Source of the DNA: Salinirussus sp.
GTDB taxonomy: Archaea; Halobacteriota; Halobacteria; Halobacteriales; Haloarculaceae
Direction: 5' to 3'
NCBI GenBank assembly: GCA_028275005.1
Contig: JAQCNN010000270.1
Span: forward strand, 1 to 22,911
DNA length: 22,911 nt
Under the pieces are notes generated by a model that was not told the origin of the DNA, ran no database searches, and was given only the letters and a program-made list of their open reading frames with translations. Numbering within the stretch: position 1 is the first letter of the stretch; every line of letters begins with the position of its first letter. A program made the translations under genes and the position numbers. Below, piece after piece: positions 6,783 through 14,235 of this stretch.

Positions 6783-7855
6783 AACAGGTTCTCGAGGTCC
6801 TCGTCGAACAGTTCCTCGGTCGCCGGCGCCTCCCCGTCGGCGCCCGCGCTGGCCTCACGGGCCCGTTCCATGAACTCCTCGACCCGCCGGGACCGCTCGA
6901 CACCACAGAGCAACACCAGCACGGCGAGACGGTCACTGTCGAGCGGGAAGTCGCCGCCGCGGACCTGGAGGCTACCGGTCTCCTCCTCGACCCACGAGCG
7001 GGCGCGTTCGACACCCTTCCGGGAGATCCGTTCGGGCCGGCCGGCGACGACGACAAGCGCCGCCTCGGCCTCGACGGCGTCGGGCAGGCTCATACTCGTC
7101 AGGAGCGCGTTGCGGGTGAGGCTGGTGACCGTGTTGACGTTCTCGGCGGCGTCCTCGCTTGCCTCGGCGGTGGCGTACCCCACGCTCGCGACCCCGCCCT
7201 CACGGAGGGTGTTGATGATCTCCGAGGAGTCGACGACGCTCTCGCCGACCCCCTCGACAGCCTCCCCGGAGGCCAGCAACACACCGACCCGCTGTGCGAT
7301 CTGGCTGTTGATCGCGTCGAACCCCTCCCGGACGCTCTCGCCGCTCTCCCGCCAGGCGTCGTTGTCGATGAGGAGGGCGGCGTCCGCCTCGCGGGTCACG
7401 GTCTTCAGCGAGCGACCGGCGTTTGCCTGGTAGATACCCCCCTCGTCGCGGCCCGGGAGAACCCCCAACACGTAGACCGGGATCTCGTAGATACGGCCGA
7501 GTTCGCGCACGAGCGCCGGTGCGCCGCCGCTGCCGGTCCCGCCGCCGAGGCCGGCGACGACCATGACCGCCTCGGTCTCCGAGGTGATCCGCCCGTCGAG
7601 ACCCTCCATCACCTCTGTCGCCTCGGCCTGCATGACCTCGGCGCCGAGTTCGTTGTCGCCGCCGACGCCGTGGCCCTTCACCCGGTCCTGGCCGATGAGC
7701 ATCGTGTCGATCCCGAGCGACTGGAGGTCGGCCTCTGCAGTGTTGACCGCGAAGGCGCTCTGAACCGCGCCAAAGCCCATCTCGTAGTCAAACTCGGCGA
7801 TGGCCTGGGCCACCTTCCCGCCGGCCTGGCCGACGCCGATCAGGGCGACTCTCAT
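6779..7855 (-). CDS. cetZ: CetZ tubulin/FtsZ-family cytoskeletal GTPase
   Basis: A 358-aa member of the CetZ group, the archaeal tubulin-like proteins that control cell shape and motility in haloarchaea. The N-terminus IGVGQAGGKV (6-15) is the first nucleotide loop; the tubulin/FtsZ signature G-L-G-G-G-T-G-S-G-G lies at 102-111; RVKGHGVGGDNELGAE (58-73) is a CetZ hallmark. The T7-loop region reads VVDSSEIINTL, with E212 at the position of the catalytic Glu (E218 in Haloferax CetZ1, from memory), so GTP hydrolysis should be intact. The tail (about 333-358) is an acidic linker ending in DEDLENLF, possibly a partner-binding peptide like the FtsZ C-terminus. It is closest in feel to the paralogue I remember as CetZ2, not verified. 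It overlaps the phosphodiesterase gene by 4 bp at its 3' end and diverges from the pilus-like operon. Confidence 0.93.
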   Translation of the reverse strand: MRVALIGVGQAGGKVAQAIAEFDYEMGFGAVQSAFAVNTAEADLQSLGIDTMLIGQDRVKGHGVGGDNELGAEVMQAEATEVMEGLDGRITSETEAVMVVAGLGGGTGSGGAPALVRELGRIYEIPVYVLGVLPGRDEGGIYQANAGRSLKTVTREADAALLIDNDAWRESGESVREGFDAINSQIAQRVGVLLASGEAVEGVGESVVDSSEIINTLREGGVASVGYATAEASEDAAENVNTVTSLTRNALLTSMSLPDAVEAEAALVVVAGRPERISRKGVERARSWVEEETGSLQVRGGDFPLDSDRLAVLVLLCGVERSRRVEEFMERAREASAGADGEAPATEELFDEDLENLF

Positions 7856-7877
7856 GCCCGGATATTGTCACACTGGC

Positions 7878-7884
7878 GTATGAA
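7878..7884 (-). promoter_or_regulatory. Weak TATA-like element of cetZ
   Basis: Reads TTCATAC on the minus strand, its first T 29 nt before the cetZ ATG at 7855. The sequence is off-consensus but the spacing is right; nreA has a similar TTCATC at 31 nt. Confidence 0.3.
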
Positions 7885-7899
7885 CGTTTGCCCCAAGGG

Positions 7900-7906
7900 C
7901 TTAAAC
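7900..7906 (+). promoter_or_regulatory. TATA element of the pilus-like operon
   Basis: CTTAAAC, with TTAAAC starting 29 nt upstream of the ATG at 7930. This gives a leaderless transcript for the first gene of the operon. The cetZ promoter lies 16 bp away on the other strand, so the two transcription complexes would compete. Confidence 0.6.
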
Positions 7907-7929
7907 CGAATCGTGGGACCACCCGGCGT

Positions 7930-8583
7930 ATGGACGACCAACTCGAGGAGCGGGTTGCAACCCTCGAACGTGCAGTCACCGACGGCGAGGGCGACGTCGC
8001 CGCACTCACCGAGGCAGCCGTCACCGCCGAACGGCTGGAAGCCCTCGAGACGGCCGCCGGGGACCTAGAGGACCGGGTCGCCGAACTCGAGGCCGCGACC
8101 CAGGCACTGCGTGGATACGTCGGTAGCGTCCGCTCGGTGAACCGAGAGGTCGAGGAGCGCGCTGACCTGGCACTCTCCCGTGTCGAGGCGCTGAGCGGAC
8201 AGCAAAACACAGGCGACCGGCCACCCGCTCGGGACCGGGGTGGCCGTGACCCCGAGCAGGGCCACCAGAGCGAGCAGCCGCCCTCGGGCGACCGCTGTGA
8301 CCGGTGTGGCCGGCCGACAGGTGACGGTACGGGGCCAGAGGGTCCCGAGCGAGGGACGCCAAGTGCAACGCCCCCCGACAGAACCACCAGTGTGCAGGCG
8401 GGTGAGCAGACGGATATGACCGACAGCACGCCCGGTGGGGGCGGGCCGGGGCCGGAGAGGCGACGTGGGCCGGCGGAGCCGTCTTGGACCGACAGCGTGA
8501 CCGACCCGATGGGAGCCGACACACGGACCGGCGACGGGCCCGACACGGACGGGCCGCTCGGGCGGCTCCGTCGGCTGCTGTGA
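7930..8583 (+). CDS. Coiled-coil protein with single CxxC, first gene of pilus-like operon (DUF7310-like)
   Basis: A 217-aa acidic soluble protein in three parts. Residues 1-90 are a heptad-rich coiled coil (RVATLERAV, LEALETAAGDLEDRVAELE). Residues 91-205 are a low-complexity, Pro/Gly/Asp/Arg-rich, surely disordered linker with one C123-x2-C126-G knuckle in the middle. The last residues, GPLGRLRRLL, form a short basic amphipathic end. I believe this is the haloarchaeal family listed as DUF7310, which has no assigned function. One CxxC alone cannot hold zinc, but two chains in a coiled-coil dimer could. Its stop overlaps the next gene's GTG (GTGA), so the two are coupled. A cytoplasmic docking or regulatory role next to the ATPase is plausible but is inference. 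Confidence 0.8.
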   Translation: MDDQLEERVATLERAVTDGEGDVAALTEAAVTAERLEALETAAGDLEDRVAELEAATQALRGYVGSVRSVNREVEERADLALSRVEALSGQQNTGDRPPARDRGGRDPEQGHQSEQPPSGDRCDRCGRPTGDGTGPEGPERGTPSATPPDRTTSVQAGEQTDMTDSTPGGGGPGPERRRGPAEPSWTDSVTDPMGADTRTGDGPDTDGPLGRLRRLL

Positions 8584-9074
8584 TCAGGGCTGTCCTCGCC
8601 GTTGCGCTCGCGGTTGCACTGCTCGGCGTCTCACTGCCGGTCGTCGAGGAGGCGGGTCGCGCACACAGTGACGCACGGGTGACAAACCAGCTCGACCGCG
8701 TCGAATCGGCGGCACAGGCACTCCGGGCACAGTCAGTAGCCGCGACGCAGGGGGTCACCGCCAGGCGGACGCTGTCGTTGTCCCTGCCGGAGCGGACGTG
8801 GGCCCACCCTGGCCTCGCGCGGCTGACAGTCCCGGGGCCCGGTGACCGTGTCGGGGTGACCTGGCGGGTCGAGGGTGGGGCCAAACACAGTCGGCGACTC
8901 CTCGGCGGCGACGTCGTGGGCCCGCCAGGCGGGCTCACGCTCCGGGAGGGTGGGACTGCCAGGGTAGCACTGTTGCTCCGACCGAACGGGACGGTCCAGC
9001 TGTGGCGGCTGAACTTTATAGTCGAACGTGGGGCCACAGCGGCCCATGGGACTGCGCGGCCTGCTGTCGGATGA
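8580..9074 (+). CDS. N-terminally anchored protein of the pilus-like operon (DUF7311-like)
   Basis: A 164-aa protein starting with GTG at 8580, chosen because it overlaps the preceding TGA as GTGA and leads straight into a hydrophobic segment (VIRAVLAVALAVALLGVSLP, residues 1-20). The rest is extracytoplasmic in prediction: a short helix (LDRVESAAQALRAQS), then a beta-rich domain with one N-glycosylation sequon (NGT) near the end. The charge before the hydrophobic segment is a single Arg, giving a pilin-like or simple signal-anchor topology; the cleavage motif of archaeal prepilins is not clear. The longer open frame upstream is Arg-rich and is the shadow of the preceding gene. The 3' end overlaps the ATPase gene by 29 bp and contains that gene's TATA element. 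Confidence 0.78.
   Translation: MIRAVLAVALAVALLGVSLPVVEEAGRAHSDARVTNQLDRVESAAQALRAQSVAATQGVTARRTLSLSLPERTWAHPGLARLTVPGPGDRVGVTWRVEGGAKHSRRLLGGDVVGPPGGLTLREGGTARVALLLRPNGTVQLWRLNFIVERGATAAHGTARPAVG
9014..9020 (+). promoter_or_regulatory. Internal TATA element before the ATPase gene
   Basis: CTTTATA within the coding region of the preceding gene; TTTATA begins 31 nt before the ATG at 9046. It matches the haloarchaeal consensus and is surrounded by GC-rich codons, so it probably starts a second, leaderless transcript from the ATPase gene onward. Confidence 0.55.
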
Positions 9075-10875
9075 GGGTGACCCGGGGTGTGAGTGTCAGC
9101 CCCGGTTCGAGGGTGACCGGCTGGTCGTCGACGCTAGCAGCTGTGACGGGTCGGGTCAGCTGGAACGGGCCACAGACTGTCGGGCGACGGTCATCGCCGC
9201 GCTCGACGGGCAGGACGCCGAGACTGTTCTGACCCGGGCGGGGGGCGTCGAGCGGGCCTACACCGGGGCGGCGGCGGCGCTCCTCGTCGCGGCCGGTCGG
9301 TTCGTCGACGCGGTTGGGGTGCACGACGACCGACTGGCGGCACGGGCGCGAACGGACCCGCTCGGGGCCGCCCGCGAGGCGACCGGCCGGGCAGACGCGA
9401 CGGCGGCGGTCGCTGCCGAGACCGGGCTCGCCGAACTCGCCGCGGCCGCCCGGGACACCGAGGCTGCACTCGCGCCTGTCGAGGGGCTCACCGTCAGCCG
9501 GTGGCGAGTCGACCGGGGGGTGCCCGACGCCGCGCTGGACACGGTTCGGGAGCTCGAGACCGGAGGGACCGTCCGCCAGTACCGGGCCGAGGAGGGCCGG
9601 AGATACCACCTCGACCCGGTCGACCAGCAACTCGACGACGAGGAGGCCGCTCTGTTGGCTGCGGCGACAGAGCGGGTCGCCTCCACGGCGGCCGACGGAG
9701 CCACACCGCGGGACGCAGTCGAAACGGTGGCCAACGGCGTGCTGGGCAGGACCGTCGAGCGGGTCGTTGCCGTCCTCGAAAAACACACACGCAGGTACGG
9801 GCTGCTTTCGGAGCTGTTTGCCGACCCGGCGGTGAGCGACGTCTACGTGACGGCGCCGGCGACCACAAACCCGGTCCGGGTTGTCGCTGACGGGCAGGCG
9901 ATGCGGACGAATCTCCGGCTCACCGACGACGGGGTCGACGCTCTGGCCTCGCGGTTCCGCCGGGAGAGCGGTCGAGCGTTCTCCCGGGCGGCGCCGACAC
10001 TGGATGCGGCAGTCGAGGTCGGCGGCCGGCAGGTGCGCGTCGCCGGACTCCGACCGCCCGTCAGCGACGGGCTGGCCTTCGCGTTCCGGGCACACGACCA
10101 GGACACCTGGCAGCTAGACGACCTCGTCGCTAACGGGACTGTCACCGCTGAGGTCGCGGCGCTCCTGTGGCTGTGTGTCGAACGAGGGCGGTCGGTCCTC
10201 CTGGCGGGGGCTCGGGGGGCCGGCAAGACCACGATGCTCGGGGCGTTGCTGTGGGAGTTGCCGACAGACGTTCGGACGGTGACCATCGAGGACACACCGG
10301 AGCTCCCGGTGTCAGCGCTACAGGCTGCCGGCCGCGACGTCCAGCGGCTCCGGACCGGTAGTGACGGTGGCGAGATACCGCCCCCGGAGGCGCTCCGGAC
10401 CGCGCTCCGGCTGGGGGACGGTGCACTCGTCGTCGGAGAGGTCCGGGGAGGAGAGGCGAGTGTGCTGTACGAGGCGATGCGGGTCGGGGCGACGGGCGAG
10501 GCGGTCCTCGGGACGATTCACGGTGACGGGGCGACGGCCGTCTACGAGCGCGTGGTCGAGGACCTCGGTGTCGCGCCCGCGGCCTTCGGGGCGACCGACC
10601 TGGTAGTGACACTGGAGACGACAGCCGACGGGCGACGGGTCAGCCGGGTCGAGGAGGTGACCGACAGGGACCCGCCGACGTTCGAGTCGCTGTACGCGGT
10701 CGACGGTGGAGGGCTCTCGTCCACGGGTCGCGTCGAGCGGGGGAACAGCCGCCTGGTCGCCGGGCTCGCCCGGCCCGGCGAGACGTACGAGAGTGTCAAC
10801 AACAGGGTGCAGGAGCGCACCGAACGGGTTTCCGACCGGGTGACCGGTGTCGCCGGGAGTCGACCGTGGGACTGA
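9046..10875 (+). CDS. Type II/IV secretion (pilus assembly) ATPase, PilB/FlaI-like
   Basis: A 609-aa archaeal GspE/FlaI-type ATPase that would power assembly of a type IV pilus-like filament from the inner face of the membrane. The core is complete: Walker A G388-A-R-G-A-G-K394-T395, Asp box IEDTPEL (E415/D416), Walker B-like LVVGEVRGGE (catalytic E465) and His box GTIHGDG (H492). The N-terminal half is an N1/N2 helical region. Ahead of it, residues 15-45 carry four cysteines (C15, C17, C33, C45) in a small module. ATG 9046 is chosen over an upstream GTG at 9028 because a TATA element is correctly spaced for it. The last 10 bases overlap the platform-protein gene, the classic ATPase-platform pair. 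It is one of several PilB paralogues expected in a haloarchaeon. Confidence 0.93.
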   Translation: MGLRGLLSDEGDPGCECQPRFEGDRLVVDASSCDGSGQLERATDCRATVIAALDGQDAETVLTRAGGVERAYTGAAAALLVAAGRFVDAVGVHDDRLAARARTDPLGAAREATGRADATAAVAAETGLAELAAAARDTEAALAPVEGLTVSRWRVDRGVPDAALDTVRELETGGTVRQYRAEEGRRYHLDPVDQQLDDEEAALLAAATERVASTAADGATPRDAVETVANGVLGRTVERVVAVLEKHTRRYGLLSELFADPAVSDVYVTAPATTNPVRVVADGQAMRTNLRLTDDGVDALASRFRRESGRAFSRAAPTLDAAVEVGGRQVRVAGLRPPVSDGLAFAFRAHDQDTWQLDDLVANGTVTAEVAALLWLCVERGRSVLLAGARGAGKTTMLGALLWELPTDVRTVTIEDTPELPVSALQAAGRDVQRLRTGSDGGEIPPPEALRTALRLGDGALVVGEVRGGEASVLYEAMRVGATGEAVLGTIHGDGATAVYERVVEDLGVAPAAFGATDLVVTLETTADGRRVSRVEEVTDRDPPTFESLYAVDGGGLSSTGRVERGNSRLVAGLARPGETYESVNNRVQERTERVSDRVTGVAGSRPWD

Positions 10876-12560
10876 CTGAGCGTCTCGCCGGGCTGTATCC
10901 CCTGAGGGTCGAGCCTGGTGGGGAGTTCCGCCGCGCAGTCCGGTTTCTCGACCTCGGTTCCTCCCCCTCGGCGGTACTCGCGGCTGGCTACGCCCTCTCC
11001 GGAGTCGGCGCGGTCGTGCTGGCAGGCCTGTCTCTCCTGTTGCCACTGCCGCTTCGTCCGGCAGGACTGCTGGTCGCGCTAGCCGTCGGGCTTGCGGGGT
11101 CCTACGCCGCAGGGTGGCTCCCTCGTCTGCTCGCAACCGCCAGCCGGACGCGGAGTCTGGGTGCGGCCCCGGACCTCGTCGCGCGAGCGGTGCTCCGGAT
11201 GCGTATCACGCCCGCACCCGAGCGTGCCGCCGTCTTCGCGGCCGACAGCGGTCAGAGCCCCCTGGCAACGAGTCTGCGCCGTCACGTCCGGGCGGCCCGG
11301 CCGACCGGCAACACTGGACTGGGGACCTTCGCGGCGGAGTGGGAGGAGTGGTTTCCGTCACTGGGGCGCGCGTTCGCGCTCGTCGAGGCCGCGGGGTCCG
11401 TCCCGGCAGACCGGCGTGGAACGGTCCTGGACCGCGGGCTCGATGCCGTTCTCGACGGGGTCAGAACACAGACGCAGGCGTACGCGGCGGGTATCACGGC
11501 CCCCGCGACCGCCCTGTACGCCTTTGGCGTCCTGTTGCCGACGGCGCTCGTGGCGTTGCTCCCCGCCGCCCGCACGGCCGGGGTGGCCGTGACACCGCTC
11601 TCGGTAGCTGTCGTGTACGACCTTCTCGTTCCGGCGGTTGTCCTCACAGCGGGTGCGTGGTTGCTCGCACACCGACCCGTGGCGTTTCCGCCGCCACAGA
11701 TCACCCCCGCAGACACGGCCGTCGACGGGGCGGTGAGCGCACGGACAGCGCCCCTCGCTGGGGCGACTGTGGCCGTCCTCGGCTGGCTCGTGGCGGCGCA
11801 GGTCGGGCCAGGGTGGGCCCCGCCGCTCGTCGCGGTGGGCTGGGGTGTCGGCAGTGCACTCTGGCTGTACGTTCGCCCCGTGCTGAGCGTTCACGAGCGG
11901 GTCCGCGCGGCTGAGCAGACACTCCCTGACACACTCGCACTGCTTGGCCACCGAGTTGTGGCCGGTGAGGGCGTCGAGCGGGCGATCGAGAGCGTGAGCG
12001 AGGATATCACTGGACCGCTCGGCGACGCGTTGGCGGCCAGTGCGCGCCGTCAGCGACGGCTCCAGGTCGGTATCGAGCCAGCCCTCCTCGGGGAGTACGG
12101 GGGACTCGAGGGGGTGCCGAGCCGACGCCTGCGTGGAGCGTTCTCGATGGTCGTGCTCGCAGGCAGGGAGGGGCGACCCGCGGGCGGGGCGCTTCTCTCG
12201 CTCGCGAGCCACGTCGAACGGCTCCAGCGCGTCGAGGCGGACGCCCGCGCGGAACTCGACACCGTCTGCAACACACTTCGGAGCACGGGCGCCGTCTTCG
12301 GCCCGCTGGTTGCCGGGGCGACTGTCGCACTCGCGGCGGAGCTGACCGGTGGCGGCTTCATCAGTGGGTCGGGAATGCCGTGGCTCGGCGCCGTGGTAGG
12401 CATATACGTCCTGATACTCGGTGTCCTGTTGCCCGCGCTCGCGGTCGGACTGGAGCGTGGTTTTGACCCGGCGCTCGTGGGCCACGCCGTCGGGAAGGCG
12501 CTGTGTGTGGCCGTAACCGTCTATCTTGGGAGCTACGTGCTCGTTGGCGGGGTTGCCTGA
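10866..12560 (+). CDS. Pilus platform membrane protein, two T2SSF domains (PilC/TadC/FlaJ-like)
   Basis: A 564-aa polytopic membrane protein starting with GTG at 10866 inside the ATPase gene. I count about nine hydrophobic segments, near 33-55, 62-85, 208-235, 240-265, 290-310, 315-340, 475-497, 505-530 and 538-562. Two cytoplasmic T2SSF-type helical domains lie between them at about 125-200 and 345-470; the second contains LPDTLALLGHRVVAGEGVERAIE and a VLAGREGRPAGGALLSLA stretch typical of the family. It would be the membrane base on which the ATPase turns and from which pilin-like subunits are drawn. The longer, duplicated form is the archaeal one. The 31-bp gap to the next gene holds a TATA box, the only real gap in the operon. 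Confidence 0.9.
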   Translation: MGLTERLAGLYPLRVEPGGEFRRAVRFLDLGSSPSAVLAAGYALSGVGAVVLAGLSLLLPLPLRPAGLLVALAVGLAGSYAAGWLPRLLATASRTRSLGAAPDLVARAVLRMRITPAPERAAVFAADSGQSPLATSLRRHVRAARPTGNTGLGTFAAEWEEWFPSLGRAFALVEAAGSVPADRRGTVLDRGLDAVLDGVRTQTQAYAAGITAPATALYAFGVLLPTALVALLPAARTAGVAVTPLSVAVVYDLLVPAVVLTAGAWLLAHRPVAFPPPQITPADTAVDGAVSARTAPLAGATVAVLGWLVAAQVGPGWAPPLVAVGWGVGSALWLYVRPVLSVHERVRAAEQTLPDTLALLGHRVVAGEGVERAIESVSEDITGPLGDALAASARRQRRLQVGIEPALLGEYGGLEGVPSRRLRGAFSMVVLAGREGRPAGGALLSLASHVERLQRVEADARAELDTVCNTLRSTGAVFGPLVAGATVALAAELTGGGFISGSGMPWLGAVVGIYVLILGVLLPALAVGLERGFDPALVGHAVGKALCVAVTVYLGSYVLVGGVA

Positions 12561-12568
12561 GTTTATAC
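12561..12568 (+). promoter_or_regulatory. Internal TATA element before the pilin-like genes
   Basis: GTTTATAC right after the stop of the platform-protein gene; TTTATA begins 30 nt before the GTG at 12592. Together with the absence of any ribosome-binding site it predicts a leaderless transcript beginning at that GTG, so the four downstream genes can be expressed separately from the motor genes. Confidence 0.6.
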
Positions 12569-12591
12569 GAGAGGGCGGGACCACACCCCCT

Positions 12592-13053
12592 GTGCTGGAC
12601 ACGACAGCGGACACCTGGTACACGTGGCTCGGGCTGGTCGCCACGAGCCTGGCGGTCGGCGGCGTCGTCGCCGGGTTGCCAACGGCCGTCCCGCCGGACG
12701 CGGAGGCCGTTGCCGCGGCCGTCGACGATATTGCGACCAGCCCGTACGCCGAGCGCGAGCGGGTCGCGGTCCTGGCAGAGACGATGCGACTCGACACTCA
12801 CCGTCTGGGGCTTCGCTCCGACGGCGGGACTGCACACGCGTCGTTCACACAGCGGGTCACGCCGGCCGACAGCCGTCGGCTCACGGCAGTCCTCCGGGGT
12901 AGCTCACCCCAGGAGGTCTACCAGACAGAGGGGGCGTTTGTCGGCGCGCTGCGGGAAGCACGCGCCGCGGACCGGGGATGGCAACCGGCACCGGACAGAC
13001 TGACAGTCAGGCGTGTCACCTGGGGGGAGGTCAATGCGACACTCATCGGATAG
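12592..13053 (+). CDS. Membrane-anchored protein of the pilus-like operon (DUF7283-like)
   Basis: A 153-aa protein from the GTG at 12592, a start fixed by the TATA box 30 nt upstream. An N-terminal segment DTWYTWLGLVATSLAVGG crosses the membrane (about residues 8-30, continuing GVVAGLP), then PPDAEAVAAAVDDIATS begins the outer domain, which has a helix, the stretch LGLRSDGGTAHASF and a sequon NAT at the C-terminus. I recall a haloarchaeal family DUF7283 with this W-Y-x-W-x-G-L start and this layout, unverified. It looks like a minor-pilin-like or pilus accessory subunit. It overlaps the next gene by 20 bp. Confidence 0.78.
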   Translation: MLDTTADTWYTWLGLVATSLAVGGVVAGLPTAVPPDAEAVAAAVDDIATSPYAERERVAVLAETMRLDTHRLGLRSDGGTAHASFTQRVTPADSRRLTAVLRGSSPQEVYQTEGAFVGALREARAADRGWQPAPDRLTVRRVTWGEVNATLIG

Positions 13054-13438
13054 GGGTGGAACCGAGCCACTCGCGGCGCTCGTCGCCGTCGCGGTCGTCT
13101 GCTCGGCGGTGAGTCTCTACGCGGGCGTGCTCCCAGTTCCACCGTCGACAGACCCGAAGGCCGCGGCGGCCGAGCGACTGCTCGACCGCGTCTACGAGCG
13201 GGCCGGCGAGACGGGAGTGGTCTGCCCCGGTCGACTCGGCGATGCCCTTCGGTCGGCAGGAGGGGTGCGGGGGCAGTGGCGGGTGAACGTCAGCGTCGAG
13301 AGCGGCACCACGAGGTGGCAACACGGGCCAAACCCCCCAGGGGAGGTGGACAGCGCCGAGAGCGCCACCCGGCGGGTGAGTGTGCGACACCCACTCGGGC
13401 AGGTCCGGCCCGGCCGGCTCAGGGTGGTCGTGTGGTGA
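13034..13438 (+). CDS. Small pilin-like protein (DUF7285-like)
   Basis: A 134-aa protein starting with ATG inside the end of the previous gene. The beginning MRHSSDRGGTEPLAALVAVA resembles an archaeal class III (prepilin) signal: a basic, short leader, R-G just before the presumed cut, a small acidic/Pro stretch (GTEPL) and then a 20-residue hydrophobic helix (about 13-32). After that comes PPSTDPKAAAAERLLDRVYER, a helix, and a beta-rich domain with one Cys and the sequon NVS. I recall the R-G-x-x-x-P-L-x-A-L-V-A start from the DUF7285 family. It would be processed by a PibD-type peptidase encoded elsewhere. The stop overlaps the next GTG (GTGA). Confidence 0.75.
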   Translation: MRHSSDRGGTEPLAALVAVAVVCSAVSLYAGVLPVPPSTDPKAAAAERLLDRVYERAGETGVVCPGRLGDALRSAGGVRGQWRVNVSVESGTTRWQHGPNPPGEVDSAESATRRVSVRHPLGQVRPGRLRVVVW

Positions 13439-14235
13439 GCCGAGCGGTCAGTACCGTGGTCGACACGGTCCTCTTCCTCCTCCTGGTGTCGGCTGCCGCA
13501 GTCGTCGTGACGGGGCCCGGGGCCGAGACTGTGGATGCGCCGGCGGACGAGACTGCCGAGCTAGTCACAACCAGCACGACCACCGTCGAGTACGAGTTTG
13601 GTGAGGGGCCAACAGTTCCTCGGCGCGCTCACGGGACCTACGCGGGGCTGCTTGCCCGCGCGGCGGTGGCGAACGCGACACTCGACAGCCGACACATAGC
13701 CCCCACCGGCCCGGCGTTTGCCGCTAGCGTCCGCGAGCGGACGGCGGCCGTCATCGGGGCGAACGTCCAACTGTCGGCACGCTGGACCCTGTACCCTCGT
13801 GCGCCGGTTGCTGGTCAGGTGACCGTTGGGCCCGACCCCCCGCCGTGGGCGGACGTTCACGTCGCCCGGTTCCGTGTGCCTGTGGCGGTCCCGACCACCG
13901 AGTCCAGACGGACCTACAGCGCCATTGCCCGCGCGGCGGCAGGAGCCGTCACTGAGGGGATGCTTCCCGGGGACAGTGCCGAACTGCCGCTGGGCGAGGG
14001 GCCACACCGGGACAGTGTCTCCCACCGTGTCGACGTGCTCGCCGGCACAGCGGGCGAACTCGCTCGTCGACACGCCGGTGCAGGAGATGTGACGGCAGCC
14101 ACGCGTGTGGCGACAGAGGAACTCGCCGCGGTGCTGGCGACCGACCTCAGACGCCGGTTCGAGTCGCCCGCAAACGCCACCAACGCCGTCCGCACCGGGA
14201 CCGCGACGGTCGTCGTCAGGCGGTGGGACCGATGA
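13435..14235 (+). CDS. Pilin-like protein with RAVST prepilin motif (DUF7284-like)
   Basis: A 266-aa protein from the GTG at 13435 (GTGA overlap with the previous stop; an adjacent in-frame GTG at 13432 is equally possible). The N-terminus VSRAVSTVVDTVLFLLLVSA is close to archaeal type IV pilins, whose signal reads R-A/V-S-P-V followed by a hydrophobic helix; here the cut would follow R3-A4. The mature protein keeps the helix (about 5-27), then an acidic Thr-rich linker (ADETAELVTTSTTTVEYEF) and a large outer domain with two NAT sequons. It is far bigger than a major pilin, so a minor pilin or accessory subunit is likelier. The open frame further upstream is Arg/Gly-rich and is a shadow of the previous gene. 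Confidence 0.75.
   Translation: MSRAVSTVVDTVLFLLLVSAAAVVVTGPGAETVDAPADETAELVTTSTTTVEYEFGEGPTVPRRAHGTYAGLLARAAVANATLDSRHIAPTGPAFAASVRERTAAVIGANVQLSARWTLYPRAPVAGQVTVGPDPPPWADVHVARFRVPVAVPTTESRRTYSAIARAAAGAVTEGMLPGDSAELPLGEGPHRDSVSHRVDVLAGTAGELARRHAGAGDVTAATRVATEELAAVLATDLRRRFESPANATNAVRTGTATVVVRRWDR

Noticed and set aside
8484..8579. An N-terminal extension of the second operon gene to 8484
   Set aside because: The extension is an Arg-rich out-of-frame reading of the preceding coiled-coil gene; the GTGA overlap and hydrophobic start at 8580 fit better.
11358..12797. A 479-codon minus-strand open frame under the platform-protein gene
   Set aside because: The composition is Arg/Gly/Cys/His-rich and lacks hydrophobic core patterns, while the plus strand encodes a well-formed T2SSF membrane protein.
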